From positions 1,013,321-1,077,320 of the forward strand of contig VFFE01006842.1 in assembly GCA_008921705.1 (NCBI GenBank): DNA of 64,000 bases, in the 5' to 3' direction. The notes under the pieces are model-generated. The model was not told the DNA's origin, searched no databases, and saw only the letters and a list, made by a program, of their open reading frames with translations. The translations under genes and the position numbers were made by a program. Positions 13,180 to 26,334 of this stretch are shown one piece after another. Origin of the DNA: Burhinus oedicnemus (lineage: Eukaryota > Chordata > Aves > Charadriiformes > Burhinidae). Position 1 is the first letter of the stretch, and each line of letters starts with the position of its first letter.

Positions 13180-13340
13180 GGTTATACACCAATCAATTTT
13201 TTTCTACAAAAAAGCCTTCAATTAACCCCCCAGTGATTGGGAGGTGGAATTTCCAGATTAGTGTTGGAGAATCCCACTTCCTATCACCAGGGGTTTAATT
13301 GAAAACTTTTCTGAGAAAAATTAATTGGTGCAAAAACATC
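13180..13340. repeat. Imperfect 160-bp palindrome (hairpin-forming), unknown family
   Basis: The left arm (about 13186-13254) and the reverse complement of the right arm (about 13266-13331) can be aligned along their whole length with two or three small gaps; roughly three quarters of positions pair. Best-paired blocks are ACACCAATCAATTTTT against its partner at 13318-13330, TTCAATTAACCCC against GGGGTTTAATTGAA (13290-13303), and GTGATTGGGAGGTGG against the 13271-13288 segment. The unpaired centre is only about 11 nt (13255-13265). Weak pairing may continue to 13177 and 13341. Longer than a typical microRNA precursor. It could be a relic of a palindromic MITE or a structured conserved element. 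Confidence 0.75.
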
Positions 13341-16300
13341 AGTAAAATAACCTAAAATGCAGGGGACACTATTAATTTCAGTCTATTTAAAGGAAAGACA
13401 AAAAAAAAATTAAATAGGAACATTGAACATGAAATAAACAAGTTTACTACAGCAACACTGAGATTAAAAGGAAACTTGTGAAATGGCCCTGCAAAGTCAC
13501 AAAATGCAGGAAAACTTACCTTTAATTTAAATTACAATATGCTAAAAACAAGCAAGAGAAATTATCCTCTTTTAGAAACTATTTCACAATCAGGTGATTT
13601 ACTTCAGATTCGGAAACATAAATCACATTTTAATAATCTCTCTCCCAGTATGAAGTCTCTATACAATCTGATATGTAGATTTTTTTTTAAGTAGATGCTT
13701 TCTTTGCATAACAAGAAGCTGCAATAAATTAAATGGAGCCCAGGAAATCTTATAATGCAGCTGGGTAATGAAAGAAAAGGTGTAATTTGAATCTACTACT
13801 GCAAATATATATATCTTTGCTAATAATGAGAAACATCCAGCGTGAATGGATGTCTCTGTGTGCAATAAACCTGTCTGAATATGGTATCTTTAATATTGCT
13901 CAGATACGGGTTTTTTTGCAATAAGCATAATAGACTTTGACCTGCAAATTATGAAAAAGATTAAGATATGTATCAGCAGAGAGATTTATGTCTATTGTTG
14001 ACAAATTATTCATTAAAGTTTTATGTAACAGGCCCAGAGAGAGTATTAAATAAGATTATTATGGCAGTTCTTATAAGTGTATTAATTTTAACTAAGAAGA
14101 GGTTGCGATAAAGTTTAGGACTGTTTACTTACAAAGCTTGTTTAATTAGGAAAAATAGAAATAAATGTTCTCCATTTGGCATCTTTCACAGACTTTGTCT
14201 TTATTACTTCTCTCTCCCAATATTTTGAAAGATCAACATCAATAAAAGTAAATCTATTACATGCAATTTGACAAATCATTTGCCTAATGATGTCTAAATG
14301 TAGAGGAAGATATAAAATTTCCTTCTGAAACTAACAGCACTTTTTTCCTTGTCAAAATCCTATGTTTTGAGCAGACATACCTTTGTATCTGGAGTAATCA
14401 TTAGTAAATAAACAAGGTAATTATCTCCAAAAGGAATTAGTTTCAGTGAAAAACAACCGTGTATTCCTACTGTAACACAGCACTTTGTGTTATACTCTGC
14501 CATACATTATACTCTTCTGCTGTCAGGTGAAAATTCAGCCAATGGCTATTTGATTACTTTGGAAACATTCGAATTGATTTTTATTACCTAATCGTGTACA
14601 TCTGTAAGGAAGATGTATGACCACTCTTTTTGGAAAAACTGAACAACTCTTCTCTTGCTTTTGATGGAATATGTAACACAGGCAGGTAGAAAAGAGAGGA
14701 AAACACATTCCCAAAGGAAAAAATGTTACTGAGTTTGGGGGAAAGAAGGACAATATTATTTTTAAAAAAGCTTTCTTCTCAACTGATGTGGCACCTTGCA
14801 AGTGTTCAGAGGAACAAAAGCTTCTTTAATAATCACCGATTATCTCAAAATTCTCTGCAGGTAGTAATATTTTCAGTAATTTAATTATTTATAGCAATAT
14901 ATTTATTTAAAACGCTTAGTGTGCATATGAACTGTAGAAAATCAAGACTTGATATTCTGTCTCTGAACACTGCTTGGTCGTCTTAAGTGAGGTTTCCATC
15001 CAGTAGCAGTCCATGGAAGTGTCCCCGTTGAGGAAAGCTCAGAACTAGCCTGTTTGCATCCAGAGTACTGAAGGAAAAAATTTATAAGCATACCCAAAGA
15101 ATAAACTCAACTGAGTTGCACTCTCTGCTTCCTGCTTTGGCTTTAGCCCAGCAAGAGAAGCTCTTTTTTAATCTTCTTTTTTTTTTTTAAATGAGGGAAA
15201 TATTTCTCTGACATATATTTTATTACCTGTACACATTTAGTGCAAAACCACAAATGAAATATTAAAAGATCCTCTAAAAGATTCCAGTGGGAAAGATGAC
15301 TCTCCTCTGCACGCAGAACTTCAGTTTTCCCAATTGCACCACGGATTTCATCCTGATGCAGAACTAGCCTGTGTAAGCACTTCAGCAATTACTCATAGGT
15401 GTTTTCATGCAGAAACTGGTGCATTGTGGTGATTTGGAATATGCTGTTGTGAGTGGCCCCACAATTAATTGAATGTTTAAAAAGCACTGATAGCTCTTAT
15501 CACTGTTTTTTGTTTGGGTTTGTTTTGGGGGTGTTTGTGTTTTGTTTTGTTTTTTTCTTTTTTTTTTTTTTCCCCACCTGAGCTATTATGTTGCCTTTAT
15601 GTGTTTTTAGACTGAATCAGTGACTGCTGTATGCTTCAGTGTAAAGTGTTGCACATGGGAAGAGTGTCACCATACGCAAGAAAAAGATGGCATCCCCTTT
15701 TATTTTTCTTTCTACAGTAATACTGAAAAAAATGAGGAAATCGGGAAAAAAAATACAGGCTTGTGCCATGCATCTGAAGGACAAATTTACGAATTTAGCT
15801 TCCAACTACATCGGAGTATGCACTTTCTTGATGCATTCAATTGTAGGAGGAAAAAAATACCCTTTGTGCAAGTATTTTCTTGAATCTTTGCCTTGCCTTG
15901 CCTTCCCTACCCTTTCCTTCCCTTCACTTCATTCCCCATTCCTTTCTATAGTTTTTAGGAAAATTATTTTTTTAAAACCTAAAAAGGGATAGAGGGAGAC
16001 ATTCTAATAAGTAAAGAATGTCTGTCCTTTATATGATTCTAGCAGCAGCCCTGGGAAAGTCATGCAGTTTGTAGTAGATGCAGATTCCTCCATCATCTTT
16101 CTTCATCATTCCTGCGGCTCTGTTTCAAAGCTGCATGGAAAACAAAGATTTTACAATGAGATTCCCTACAAGCCTTTTCATAGGAAAGAAAGCATATATT
16201 GTCCATCTCTCTGGATACCTGATTGTACACTTGGGTAACTAACACACTGTCCTGCTCTTGTAGTTCCATAAGAAAGATACAATCATGCATCTTCTCATTA

Positions 16301-18317
16301 AAGCTGACTCATTTCCATCATCTATGCACTTAAAACAGTGGCAAAGAAAACTCTGAACTGATGAAAATCAGACATCCCAGGTCTCATCCTGTAGCTACCA
16401 GAAAGCATATATATTGGTAAAAGAGCATAACTGACCCCATTTATTTTCTCTGGCTTTGTAGTGACGGAGAAGATAAACAATCAGAGACATCCCATAAGGA
16501 AGGGGCAAAACTCGCATCCTGGTACAAACCTAAGCTCTACTGAAATAAATTTATGCACTTCTATGTCAGCAGAAGATATGGCCTGAAAAGCCACATAAAA
16601 GTCACATAGTCAAAAGCCTGGTATTCTTCTTATGTTAATGTTAAAAAATATTCCAGTTGTGCCAAAAACTATTCGAGCACTGAGCATATTTACTTTTGCA
16701 TGATGTCTGTCATACAGTGGAATTCTCACTATCAGAAATGCTATTTATTGTACGTACACTCTTATTTCTGCTTTTTATTCCATCATTTCTTGTATTCTAA
16801 ACTACACTTTTGGCCTTTCTTCCTCTATTTGCATATATAATCCTTCTCATATTTTTTGTTCTAAATCATTCCTGTAATCCCTTACTGTGTAATAGCATTT
16901 GTCATCAATAGAAATGAAATCCCCAACACATTGAAGGAAAGAGAATTTGCAGGTACTGGCTTCTAGCAGCAAGTTGTAATAGAAGCAGTGGGGAATCCTA
17001 TTTGCATAAAAAGATCCATATTTGATGCAAACTGATGCAACTTTCATGATGAGTATAAAATTTTCCTTTACCCTTGTGCCATGGGCACAGAGCAGATAAT
17101 ACTCTACAACACTGTTACAGAATTATTTTTCATAAGCTTTTGTCTGAGATGTATAATAAAGGTAGGAGTGTCTTTTGATAATTAGTGAGGCTAGTTCCAA
17201 GTGTCCTACTATCAGCACTGTAAAATTAGAAATGAAATAAAATGCTATGCTTCCTGATCACAGAGAACTCCAGCATTTGGAGAGGAGAGAGACTGAAGTG
17301 CTTCATTGTGAAAGAAAAAGCAGAATTGTTTCAATGCAGTTTTAATAAAATACTTACAATAAAAATGAAATAATTAAAAATAAACAGTGTTGAACCTGAC
17401 AATCCAGGTCCTCAGGTCATTCGTGGGTCCTGGTATTTCTGTAGTTTCTATATGATGTACCATAGGGGCGAACCTGAGAGCCTAGGCCATAACTGAGCAA
17501 CAGATAGATGGATATAAGATGGATATAAGTAAGGTATGTGGAAGGGTCTGAAGTCACTGAGTTTGTAAATACACACTTCATCACTCCTCAACCAGACTCA
17601 AAAAGGTGGTCTAAAAAAATTCCAATTTCTCAGCTTCATGTCAGTAGAGCACTGAGATTTTCTGGCACTACTTATGGTGTAATTCCCGTATCCCTGCATA
17701 TGGTAAAGGAAGTCAGGTTTCCCCGCTGAATGCATCAGCAGAAAAGCAAGCATTTTCATTAAGCTCTGGCTGAATTTCGCTGGGTGTTTTTCAAAAGCAA
17801 TATATTCCTAATAAGCATTTTGGTCTTGCTGAATCAGCTTCTTCTGGGAAGAAAAAAACTCCTAAACAACTTTAATCTGCACCCGATAGATATTTCACCT
17901 TGAGGATTTGTCAAGTTAATAGAGCCTACCCGCTTAGAGAAAGAGGGAGGAGGCCTTTCTAATTGGTGCCTAACAGTTTACACTTAAGGGTCATTAAGAG
18001 GCAACGCTAGAGATAACAGTCTTAATGGCTCCAGCCCACTCTCATGGGGAGCACTCGAGGTAGCAGGAGCAAAAGGAGACAAGACTGAAAGACCCGAAGA
18101 GGCAGCAGGATCTGGGCTGGCGAAGGGGATGCAGATTGATTTCGTTCTGCCCCAGTAACTCAAGAGGAAAATTTATCTCATTTGACTCGTAGTGAAACAT
18201 AAGATTAGCTGTTAACGACTACACGATGGATGGAGAGGTAGAATATAAAAGGTATGCATCACTGTTTTAAAATCTGTGTGTGTTATGAAGTGCTTAATAA
18301 AATTTTCTTTTTTTCAG
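13341..18317. other. Non-coding; T/G-rich tract 15505-15576, pyrimidine tract 15887-15948
   Basis: Long AT-rich stretches with many ATTA/TAAT words, as in gene deserts rich in homeodomain-type sites, though that is only an impression. 15505-15576 is a (TTTTG)n-like run ending in poly-T. 15887-15948 is a C/T-only run built from CCTTG and CCTT units. No gene supported. Confidence 0.5.
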
Positions 18318-18417
18318 GGAAGAATTTGGTCAAACCTACCAGCTGATGTTTCTGAATGGAATGAAACATAGCTGCTTGAAACCCATTCTGTCCAGCCACA
18401 AAGTGAAAAGCATTTAA
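18318..18417 (+). CDS. Exon-like segment, unidentified (terminal exon candidate)
   Basis: A strong splice-acceptor-like sequence (long T run followed by CAG, ending at 18317) leads into a frame of 32 codons that starts EEFGQTYQLMF and stops at TAA, 18415-18417. About half of its third positions are G or C against a background well below 40 percent. The opposite strand is also open for 111 codons across 18283-18618, which weakens the case. I do not recognise the peptide, and no partner exon was found. It could equally be a non-coding RNA exon or chance. Confidence 0.15.
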
Positions 18418-18817
18418 AAAGAAGAGCGTGACCCCATCTAAGGATTTCAGTTTCCGTGCTGTGACAAGAGAGGCCAAAGGTGGTTCCCCCTGAACTCCTA
18501 GACCCCACCTGCACACCGGGCGCTGAAGTTCAGTTCCGGAGCTGTCTCGTGGCTGTAACATGAAATACAACAGGTTCGGTAACGCCGGCACCTCAGCTGC
18601 TCCGGCATCATGCCCCACTGGATAGCAAAGTCGTGCTCAGAGGAACCTGAGCGGTGCAGAGGTTCAGCTAACCCTGTCCCGAGACGGGTTGTTTCTCATA
18701 ACTCTTCTCCGTAAACGCCCAAGACAGCTATAAAAAGGGTGAGGCTGAAAGGTCAGACAATTAACTTTCTTATTTGCAAAGAAATAGCTTTTCTATGCTT
18801 ATTAATGTAAAAATACA

Positions 18818-18904
18818 GGATGAGATCTTCAGTTGCTATAAATCACTATGGCTCTGTTGATTTCGGTGGGGCTGTGCTGTGTTATACTGGCTGAGATTAT
18901 ACTG
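18818..18904. repeat. Ancient palindromic repeat of archosaur/turtle type
   Basis: The stretch with GCTATAAATCACTATGGCTC...TTGATTTCGGTGGGGCTGTG...GTTATACTGGCTGAGAT follows the plan of a widespread old repeat in which a GGTGTAAATC arm, a central TTGACTTCAATGG and a GATTTACACC arm form a hairpin. Arms and centre are decayed here. I know the pattern but not a reliable family name. Confidence 0.55.
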
Positions 18905-19109
18905 TCTCTAATATTAAATAATAATAATAAAAAGCCTTATACTGAAACAGTCTTGTTACATTTGGTGAAATACATGCTGAAGTGTCAGATGCATGTTTCC
19001 CTAAGCAAATTTAATTGAACTTCCACACATCTTCCTGTTACTTTAAATGTTATTGATCTTCTATGGGAAGTCTGACTATTTCAGTTCACGTGATAGGTGG
19101 TCCTCACTG

Positions 19110-19345
19110 AACAGGTTTCAAATATTTTTGAGCTCAGAAAGGTTCAGCTAATCTGATTTCCTGTCTGATACAAGCCTTGAACTTTCATTCAGTATCCCCC
19201 ATGATGAGTCTAAAACCTTGTTTGCTAAAGCCTGCCCTCTACAAAGACATCCTGCAAAAGATTTTGGGATTCAAAAACTGGGAGATTAACTTCCCCTGTT
19301 CCTTTCTTCTGATGTTTGACCTATTCTGGTAAATACTTGTAGGTT
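19110..19345 (-). mobile_element. Ancient CR1-like relic
   Basis: The order of blocks (GATTTCCTGTCTGATACAAGCC, then CATTCAGTATCCCCCATGATGAGTC, CTAAAGCCTGCCCTCTACAAAGACATCCTGC) follows the 3' part of an old minus-strand CR1 common in archosaurs and turtles. Similarity fades beyond about 19300. No frame remains. Confidence 0.55.
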
Positions 19346-19689
19346 TTTTCCCTCCTTCGAATTTCTGTGGCCCCACACTATGCCTTTTTTTTCCTGTATA
19401 TTTCATTTTTCATGTCTACCATCTATTTTATGAGCTGTGTAAGGGCAGATTATTTCTTCATGATTTTAAGTCTACATCATCACCAATTTGAGTCTTGGTT
19501 CATTAAAAGGAGACAAGCACCCAGATTAATTCCTTCTTCTGTGTCTTTATTTTCACCAGAAAGTCTCCATAAACATCTACATTTCTAGTGAAGTGTATGA
19601 AAATGCACATCATGAAGCTGGAGAACACATGTTGGCTCTAGTATTTTATTTTCCTTGGCTCTTCCTTGTAGGTATGAGGAAGTTCGTTT

Positions 19690-20493
19690 TCATGAAGCTC
19701 ATCCTGGTGAAGTTCAAACAAGAGTCCTTGCAAGGTCCTGCACCTGGGTGAGGGCAATCACCAGTATCAGCACAGACTGGGGGATGAATGGGTTGAAAGC
19801 AGCCCTGAGGAGAAGGACATGGGGATACTAGAGAAAAATCGGACACAAGACTGCAATGTGTGCTCACAGCCCACAAAGCCAATGGTATCCTGGCTGCATC
19901 AAAAGAAGTGTGGCCAGCAGGTTGAGGGAGGTGACTCTGCCCCTCTGCTCTGCTCCTGTGAGATCCCACCTGGAGTCCTGCACACAGCTCTGGGACCCCC
20001 AGCACAAGGAAGATGTGGACCTTTTAAAGCAGGTCCTGAGGAGGGCCACAAAAATGATCAGAGGGCTGGAACACTTCTCCTGTGAAGAAAGGCTGAGAGA
20101 GTTGGGCTTGTTCAGCCTGCAGAAGAGAGGGCTTGGGGGAGACCTTATTGTGGCCTTTCATTATGTAGAGGCAGCTTACGAGGAAGATGGAGAGACACTT
20201 TTTACCAGGGCCTGTAGTAGCAAGGACGAGGGGCAACAGTTTTAAACTGATAGAGGGTGGAATTACATTGGACATGAAGAAGATGTTTTGTACAATGAGG
20301 GTGGTGAGACACTGGAACAGGCTGCCCAGAGAGGAGCTGTGGATGCCCCATCATTGGGAGCGTTCAAGGTCAGCTTGGATGGGGCTTTGAGCAACCTGAC
20401 CTAGTGAAAGGTGTCCCTGCCCATGGGCATTGCGGTTGGACTAGATCAGCTTTGAAGGTTCCTTTCCAACCCAAACCATTCTATGATTCAATG
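19690..20493 (+). mobile_element. Young CR1 copy 'A', near-identical inverted twin of copy B
   Basis: Starts near the AAGTTCAACAAGGCC block of ORF2 and runs to a 3' end with ATTCTATGATTCAATGATC. The coding part is broken into several overlapping frames (19819-20085, 19856-20245, 20187-20390), so it is dead. Its 129-codon frame at 19856-20245 differs from the matching frame of copy B (25720-26109, minus) at only 4 residues, and the 67-codon frame at 20187-20390 is identical to the one at 25575-25778. The terminal octamers and 5' break points differ, so the pair looks like two insertions from one source and not a simple duplicated block. Confidence 0.93.
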
Positions 20494-23400
20494 ATCTTTA
20501 TTTGCAAAACAACATCCTTTTGTTATAGCTAAACTACTGTAATGATAAAAAACAAAAGATCATAAAACACACATCACAGTCCTGACATCTTGTAGAGTGT
20601 AACTAATACTAGCACTGTAGCACTGAGGGGCTTTGGTTCACAGCTGGATGCACTATATAACTTTCATCCCTTAGGAATGTGCAAATTAAAAATGATATAT
20701 AACATTTACCATTGGTTAGTGCAGACTTAACCAGAGATATTAATGTGTTAACCATTCTCCCAACAGACCATGTAATACTTCAGTCAGCATTCTGCAGTTC
20801 TGATAAGAAGAGTATTTCCTAATGACCAAGGATAATACTTAGTTTTAATTATATACCCTCTTTAAATATGTGGCTTTTTGGAGATTAATCATGTGCAGGG
20901 GAGCATTCTGATTATGGATATATTCTGTTATCAAGACTCATTTAAAAAAGAATTTTCCAGTAATCAAAATAGAATTTTGTGCTAGGGTTAGTCTTAATGT
21001 TGCCAGTTTTCCATTGTAATTTTGACATCAGAACAACAAAATCTAAGTAACAATGTTATAGTAAATCGAAACATAAACTTAAGGAAAACTATTTTGCTTT
21101 CACTTTCATAACAGTAAAATCAAATTTTTTCTCAGAGTAACTTAGATGCCAAAGTCCTTTGTAGTATTCAGCTTCATATGTTTTAAGTTTTTGGCTTCAT
21201 TTTTCACAGCATGCTTACAATTTCCATCACATAAATCATAGAAATTGAAAGTGGGTAATATACACAAGTAGTTCCTTATGACATTTCCAGCACACAGTCT
21301 TCATTATGCTTCTTCATTTTAAATAAAAATTAACTACGCTTGGAGCTGTGCAATGATGTTGATACATTATGCATATAAAAACAGGACTAATCTTTCAAAC
21401 ACATACATCTATTTTGGATAGCACTAGCTATCTGCAAAAAGACGGGAGAGTGACATTAACACAAAACTAGTTCTTTTTTGTAGTTGTTAGGGGCCAGTGG
21501 AAGTAGCTGAGGGGATAATGATGTTAGAGGATGGGCTTCCAAATGTGCGCGCTTTTTAGTTTTTATTTCGTACACAATGCAGAATGTTTCTATTTTCTTA
21601 TATGTCACTTGTTTTTCTTTTAAAACTAGGAGTCACAAAATAAATGCTTTTTTAAAAATATTCAGGGAGTTTAGCCTAAAAAATTAGAGAGGATTTAAGG
21701 GAAAGCATCCTGCATTTGAATGAAAAATTATCACCACCACTGTCAGCATTAGGAGGCTCAAAAGTTTTATAGTCCTGTAGGATGACATTATAAAGACACA
21801 AAAAACCTAACAACATTTGTGTTTTTCTCAGAACTCAAATCCAGACATGCTGGTTTTGGGAATGTTGACGTTACTTGTTTACTTACATTTTTTTTAACTC
21901 ACTTTAATCTTTCTTTTCCGGGCTCCTTCTCTACCAATTTATATTTTGTTTAGCTCACTTCATCTTTCCCTTGTTTTGACTAGAAACCTTCATAGGGGTT
22001 TTTCATAGAAATAGGCATATTCATTTGAAAAAATTTCTGATATGAAGAATTATAATTTTACAAGAAGAATGATACAAATTTTTTTTACTAAATCCTCTTT
22101 GAAGTCCATCACTATTTCCAGTGTGGCTTTGATCCTGAAAGATCTTCTTCTCTATAAATTTCCCAGAAGAGGACTTTGTCATACTCACAGAATAGACATC
22201 TTTTTCTCAACTAGTTGTGTAGATTTTCTTAAAGTAAAAGGAGACTTCTGCAAGGGAGCAGACAGACTTAATGCAAGATTCATCTGAAGAATGCAACTGT
22301 ATAAGGTAGAAGATTTTTTTTTTCTCCCTAAAAATGCTGGTTTATCTCCACTGATTGCAAAGAGACTGTAAAAGTCTAGCTCAGAGGGGGTCAGATTTTC
22401 TGTAGATATCTCCTGTTCTAGAAGTCAGTCTCTTGATAAATGACCATGGAAATTCATGTAGTTATTGTTACGGGATGCAGAGTTCCAGAATGTTACTTAA
22501 GATAAAGTAACTCAAGACTGCAAGATAGATAATAAAAGTACACATGTATGCATACATACTTTATAGACATATACATGTTTACACATGTATTCACATATTC
22601 TTCACATTCACATATAGTTTGACTTATATGTGGAATGACTTTGGTATAATCCTAATTATGCCCCTGTAACAATTAGAAGTGATTTTTAATGCTGCAAATA
22701 AGCATTCAAGGCTAATAATACAAGTATGTTGAATGAAATGTCAAATGACTTCCAAAAAGCTCTTAAAATTAATAAATATGTATGAGATAAATGAGTCTGG
22801 TTGTCAAGTACTCCATGAAGAGATACAAAAGATTTATTTTTTTTCAGCTGGATTCTCTTGCCACCTAAAGTCAAACAAAATTCACGGGTTTGATCATGGC
22901 ACTGCAGCACAGTCTCCTGGAAAGGGGACCTTTCCTCAAAAGGAAGTTGGGATGTCACAGAGATGGATGCCACCTACTGCAGCACTTGCAGGTTTAATAC
23001 TTGCACAGCTGTGTCACTCATTGTGGGATGTGGGCAACAGCTGGAGGAGGGGCACCAGTAAAAGATCCATATTACCTATTACGGGTGCCTGGCATAGGTG
23101 TTAGTTTACTTGGGCAGTAGATAAAACTTCTTTCTAGATTAAGACACTTAGGAACCATATGCAGTCAGTGAAGAGTGTGAACCACTACTCAGCCTCATCA
23201 GGGAATTGCTTAAGCAGAGTTTTTTCAAGTAGGAACTTGAGTGAACTCTGGTCGATTTCAATCCAAACCTCCGGGAAAATGGGAATAATGGTATTTAAAA
23301 ACTCATGCTTGTAGGGTGTTGAAATTCTAATTTATAAAGTGTTCTGTGAACTTTGGCTAATTGAATCATTCAAGGTGTTACATGGCTCATTATTTTAATG

Positions 23401-25074
23401 AAAAATCTCACTTAGGTAAGAGAGGTGTTATTCTCTTAAAGAAAGGAAATTATATGGGAAACAAACTACTGAATAATGAGAACATATGTTTGGGTAGAGG
23501 GTTGCATAAGACTGTAAGGAACCTTCCACAAGAAAAAAGTATCTGCTATAAGGTAAATCAGAGCACAGGTAGTGTCCTCGAAGCTTGCAACCATATGTTC
23601 AGTTCAAAGGTTAAAATGCTAGTGACAATTTTTCTGGGTTCAGCAAATCTGAGAAGTTTACGCTACAGATCTTTGGCTAATTCATTTGAATGTTTAGTGT
23701 CTTTACCTTGAATATAACATAAAAAGTTTTACTGAGCTTTGCCCTGTTAATTTGTCCTTTTACCATATAGAATTACCTGAGTGATTCTATTAGAAATCAG
23801 AGCAACGTGTCACAGAAAATTTACTGTAGTGCCAAATAAGTTGGAATGGTTAGACACCATCTTTTAACTTTTATCTCTAAATTAATATATATACATAAAA
23901 CTAGAACGTGTCAGCTAGACCTTCGGCCCTGAAGTGTGGCAGGAAAGCTGTCGATAAAAACAGGACGTATAGATCAGTTTTTTATTGTGTAGTCAGGGTA
24001 TGACAGAAGAAAATTGCGATACTACAAAATAACAACTTGCTGCCTGTCAACAGAGGCTGTGGTAGTTTAGTATATGAAAACTCTTAGTCCACTCTAGGGG
24101 CAAAGTTAAATGTACAAAATTAAAAAACTACATTTTGCCTCACCGCTGAATTGGGTTAAGAGCACGGATCTAGTCAGCTACTGCCACTCATCTGATGGAC
24201 TGTAATAATTTAATTGCATTTGACCAGAAGTCCACACATTTATGAGCATTCATACAAAATGTGATAAGGATTAGGACTACCTTTTGGCTGTCCATAAAAG
24301 AAAAAGCTGATCTTAAAGCTTTTACAGAAATCAAAGACTCAGTACACAGAAAAAGCTGGGTTTTTTCCCCCATTCCTGCTTGGGAGCTGTATAATAAGCA
24401 GTGCTCTGCCCCTGCGCTTTGTATGGTGATAAAACTGAGACATTCCAAAGCTGGATTTCCGAGCATGTCCTAAAACACCACTTGGATTCCTGTCTCAATT
24501 TGGTGGAAGAATCAGTTTGTTACCCAAGAGCAGTCCCTCCCTTTGTATGTTCATGAAATAAGACATTACTTGAGTTTTTCTCTGTGGAAGTCCATATGGA
24601 TGTTTTTATTATGATCTATAATCATCTTCATGCCATTTGTCATATTAAGTACATTAAAAAATTACAACTTTTGTTCATGGACTGTGTATAGATTTTATCC
24701 CACAAATCACACATAGATGTTTCTTGCAACCAGTAAACACATAAGAGTATTTTTTTCCCCTTTTTTTGACAGGATCAGGATTTCATCACATGTTAAAGTC
24801 ATTGAAAGCTATATCTGTAAATGTTTTGTTCTTGAAAGGAGCTCTAAAAATTACAAACTAGGAAACATTTTTTAAAGAAGAGTAGACCACCATTATTGTT
24901 GGATTCTTCAATAGCTGGAAAAATTATTTGCAATGCCAAATACCACTGAATTTCACTCTGAGAACTCTTTGAGAATATCCATCTGAAGCACTCATACAGC
25001 CATAATCACTGTAGTATATTTTCAAAATGTTTAATATATTTTCTTAATAATTTTTCTTGTAGGAAATATTCTAG
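20494..25074. other. Non-coding spacer between inverted CR1 copies; (CATA)n tract 22539-22616
   Basis: AT-rich throughout. 22539-22616 is an imperfect CATA/CACAT-type repeat. The longest frame (22733-23104, 123 codons) has no recognisable domain or codon bias and overlaps an open frame on the other strand. No gene supported. Confidence 0.55.
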
Positions 25075-25463
25075 ATCCATAAAATAATTTAGGTTGGAAA
25101 AGACCTGGGGAAGTTGTTTTATCTAACCTCCTGCTAAAAAATAATAACTTCAGAGTTAGATCAGGTTTCTCAGGGTTCTATCTGTTCAAGTTTTTAATAT
25201 TTCCAAAGATGAAGAACCAACAGCCTCTTTAGCCAAAAAGTGCCAAGGTTTGGCCACCTTCAAGGTGAAGAATATACTCATTACATGTAATGAGAATTTT
25301 TCTTACTGCAATTTGTGTTCCCTCTAATTCTTTCCCTGTACATCTCTGGGAAGAGTCTGACTCTGTCGTCAACACAACCACTCTTTAGTTAGTGGTAGAT
25401 AAAAATAAAATTCCCCTTAACTTCCTCTCCTTAATGCAAAAAAAAAGCCATTTCTTCCAGCTT
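25075..25463 (-). mobile_element. Old CR1, 3' part, interrupted by a younger CR1
   Basis: The left end reads ATTTAGGTTGGAAAAGACCT...ATCTAACCTCCTG, a worn CR1 3' block. It continues with decayed versions of the CCTCTTTAGCC...TGGCCACCTTCA and CTGGGAAGAGTCTGACTC landmarks. It stops at the 3' tail of young copy B and appears to resume at 26335. Confidence 0.75.
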
Positions 25464-26334
25464 CATAGAATCATACAATGATAGAATGGTTTGGGTTGGA
25501 AAGGAACCTTCAAAGCTGATCTAGTCCAACCGCAATGCCCATGGGCAGGGACACCTTTCACCAGGTCAGGTTGCTCAAAGCCCCATCCAAGCTGACCTTG
25601 AACGCTCCCAATGATGGGGCATCCACAGCTCCTCTCTGGGCAGCCTGTTCCAGTGTCTCACCACCCTCATTGTACAAAACATCTTCTTCATGTCCAATGT
25701 AATTCCACCCTCTATCAGTTTAAAACTGTTGCCCCTCGTCCTTGCTACTACAGGCCCTGGTAAAAAGTGTCTCTCCATCTTCCTCGTAAGCTGCCTCTAC
25801 ATAATGAAAGGCCACAATAAGGTCTCCCCCAAGCCCTCTCTTCTGCAGGCTGAACAAGCCCAACTCTCTCAGCCTTTCTTCACAGGAGAAGTGTTCCAGC
25901 CCTCTGATCATTTTCGTGGCCTTTCTCAGGACCTGCTTTAAAAGGTCCACATCTTCCTTGTGCTGGGGGTCCCAGAGCTGTGTGCAGGACTCCAGGTGGG
26001 GTCTCACAGGAGCAGAGCAGAGGGACAGAGTCACCTCCCTCAACCTGCTGGCCACACTTCTTTTGATGCAGCCAGGATACCATTGGCTTTCTGGGCTGTG
26101 AGCACACATTGCAGTCTTGTGTCCGATTTTTCTCTAGTATCCCCATGTCCTTCTCCTCAGTACTGCTTTCAACCCATTCATCCCCCAGTCTGTGCTGATA
26201 CTGGTGATTGCCCTCACCCAGGTGCAGGACCTTGCACTTGGCCTTGTTGAACTTCAAGAGGTTCACATGGGCCCACTTTACAAGCCTGTCAAGTTCCCTC
26301 AAGTGTAGTAACTGCACCACTCATCTTGGGATCA
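25464..26334 (-). mobile_element. Young CR1 copy 'B', nested in an older CR1
   Basis: On the minus strand it begins near 26334 (GATGATCCCAAGATGAG, the codons just after the FADD box in CR1), lacks a short stretch near 26290 compared with related copies, and ends in ATTCTATCATTGTATGATTCTATG at 25464-25492. The main frame (25880-26320, 146 codons) covers the LMKFNKAKCKVLHLG region and then breaks. It is almost identical to copy A in the overlapping ~780 bp but extends about 80 bp further 5'. No target-site duplication was recognised, as is usual for CR1. Confidence 0.93.

Noticed and set aside
22539..22616. Repeated CATA/CACAT units considered as a CRISPR-like or satellite array
   Set aside because: No fixed repeat-spacer period; an ordinary imperfect microsatellite.
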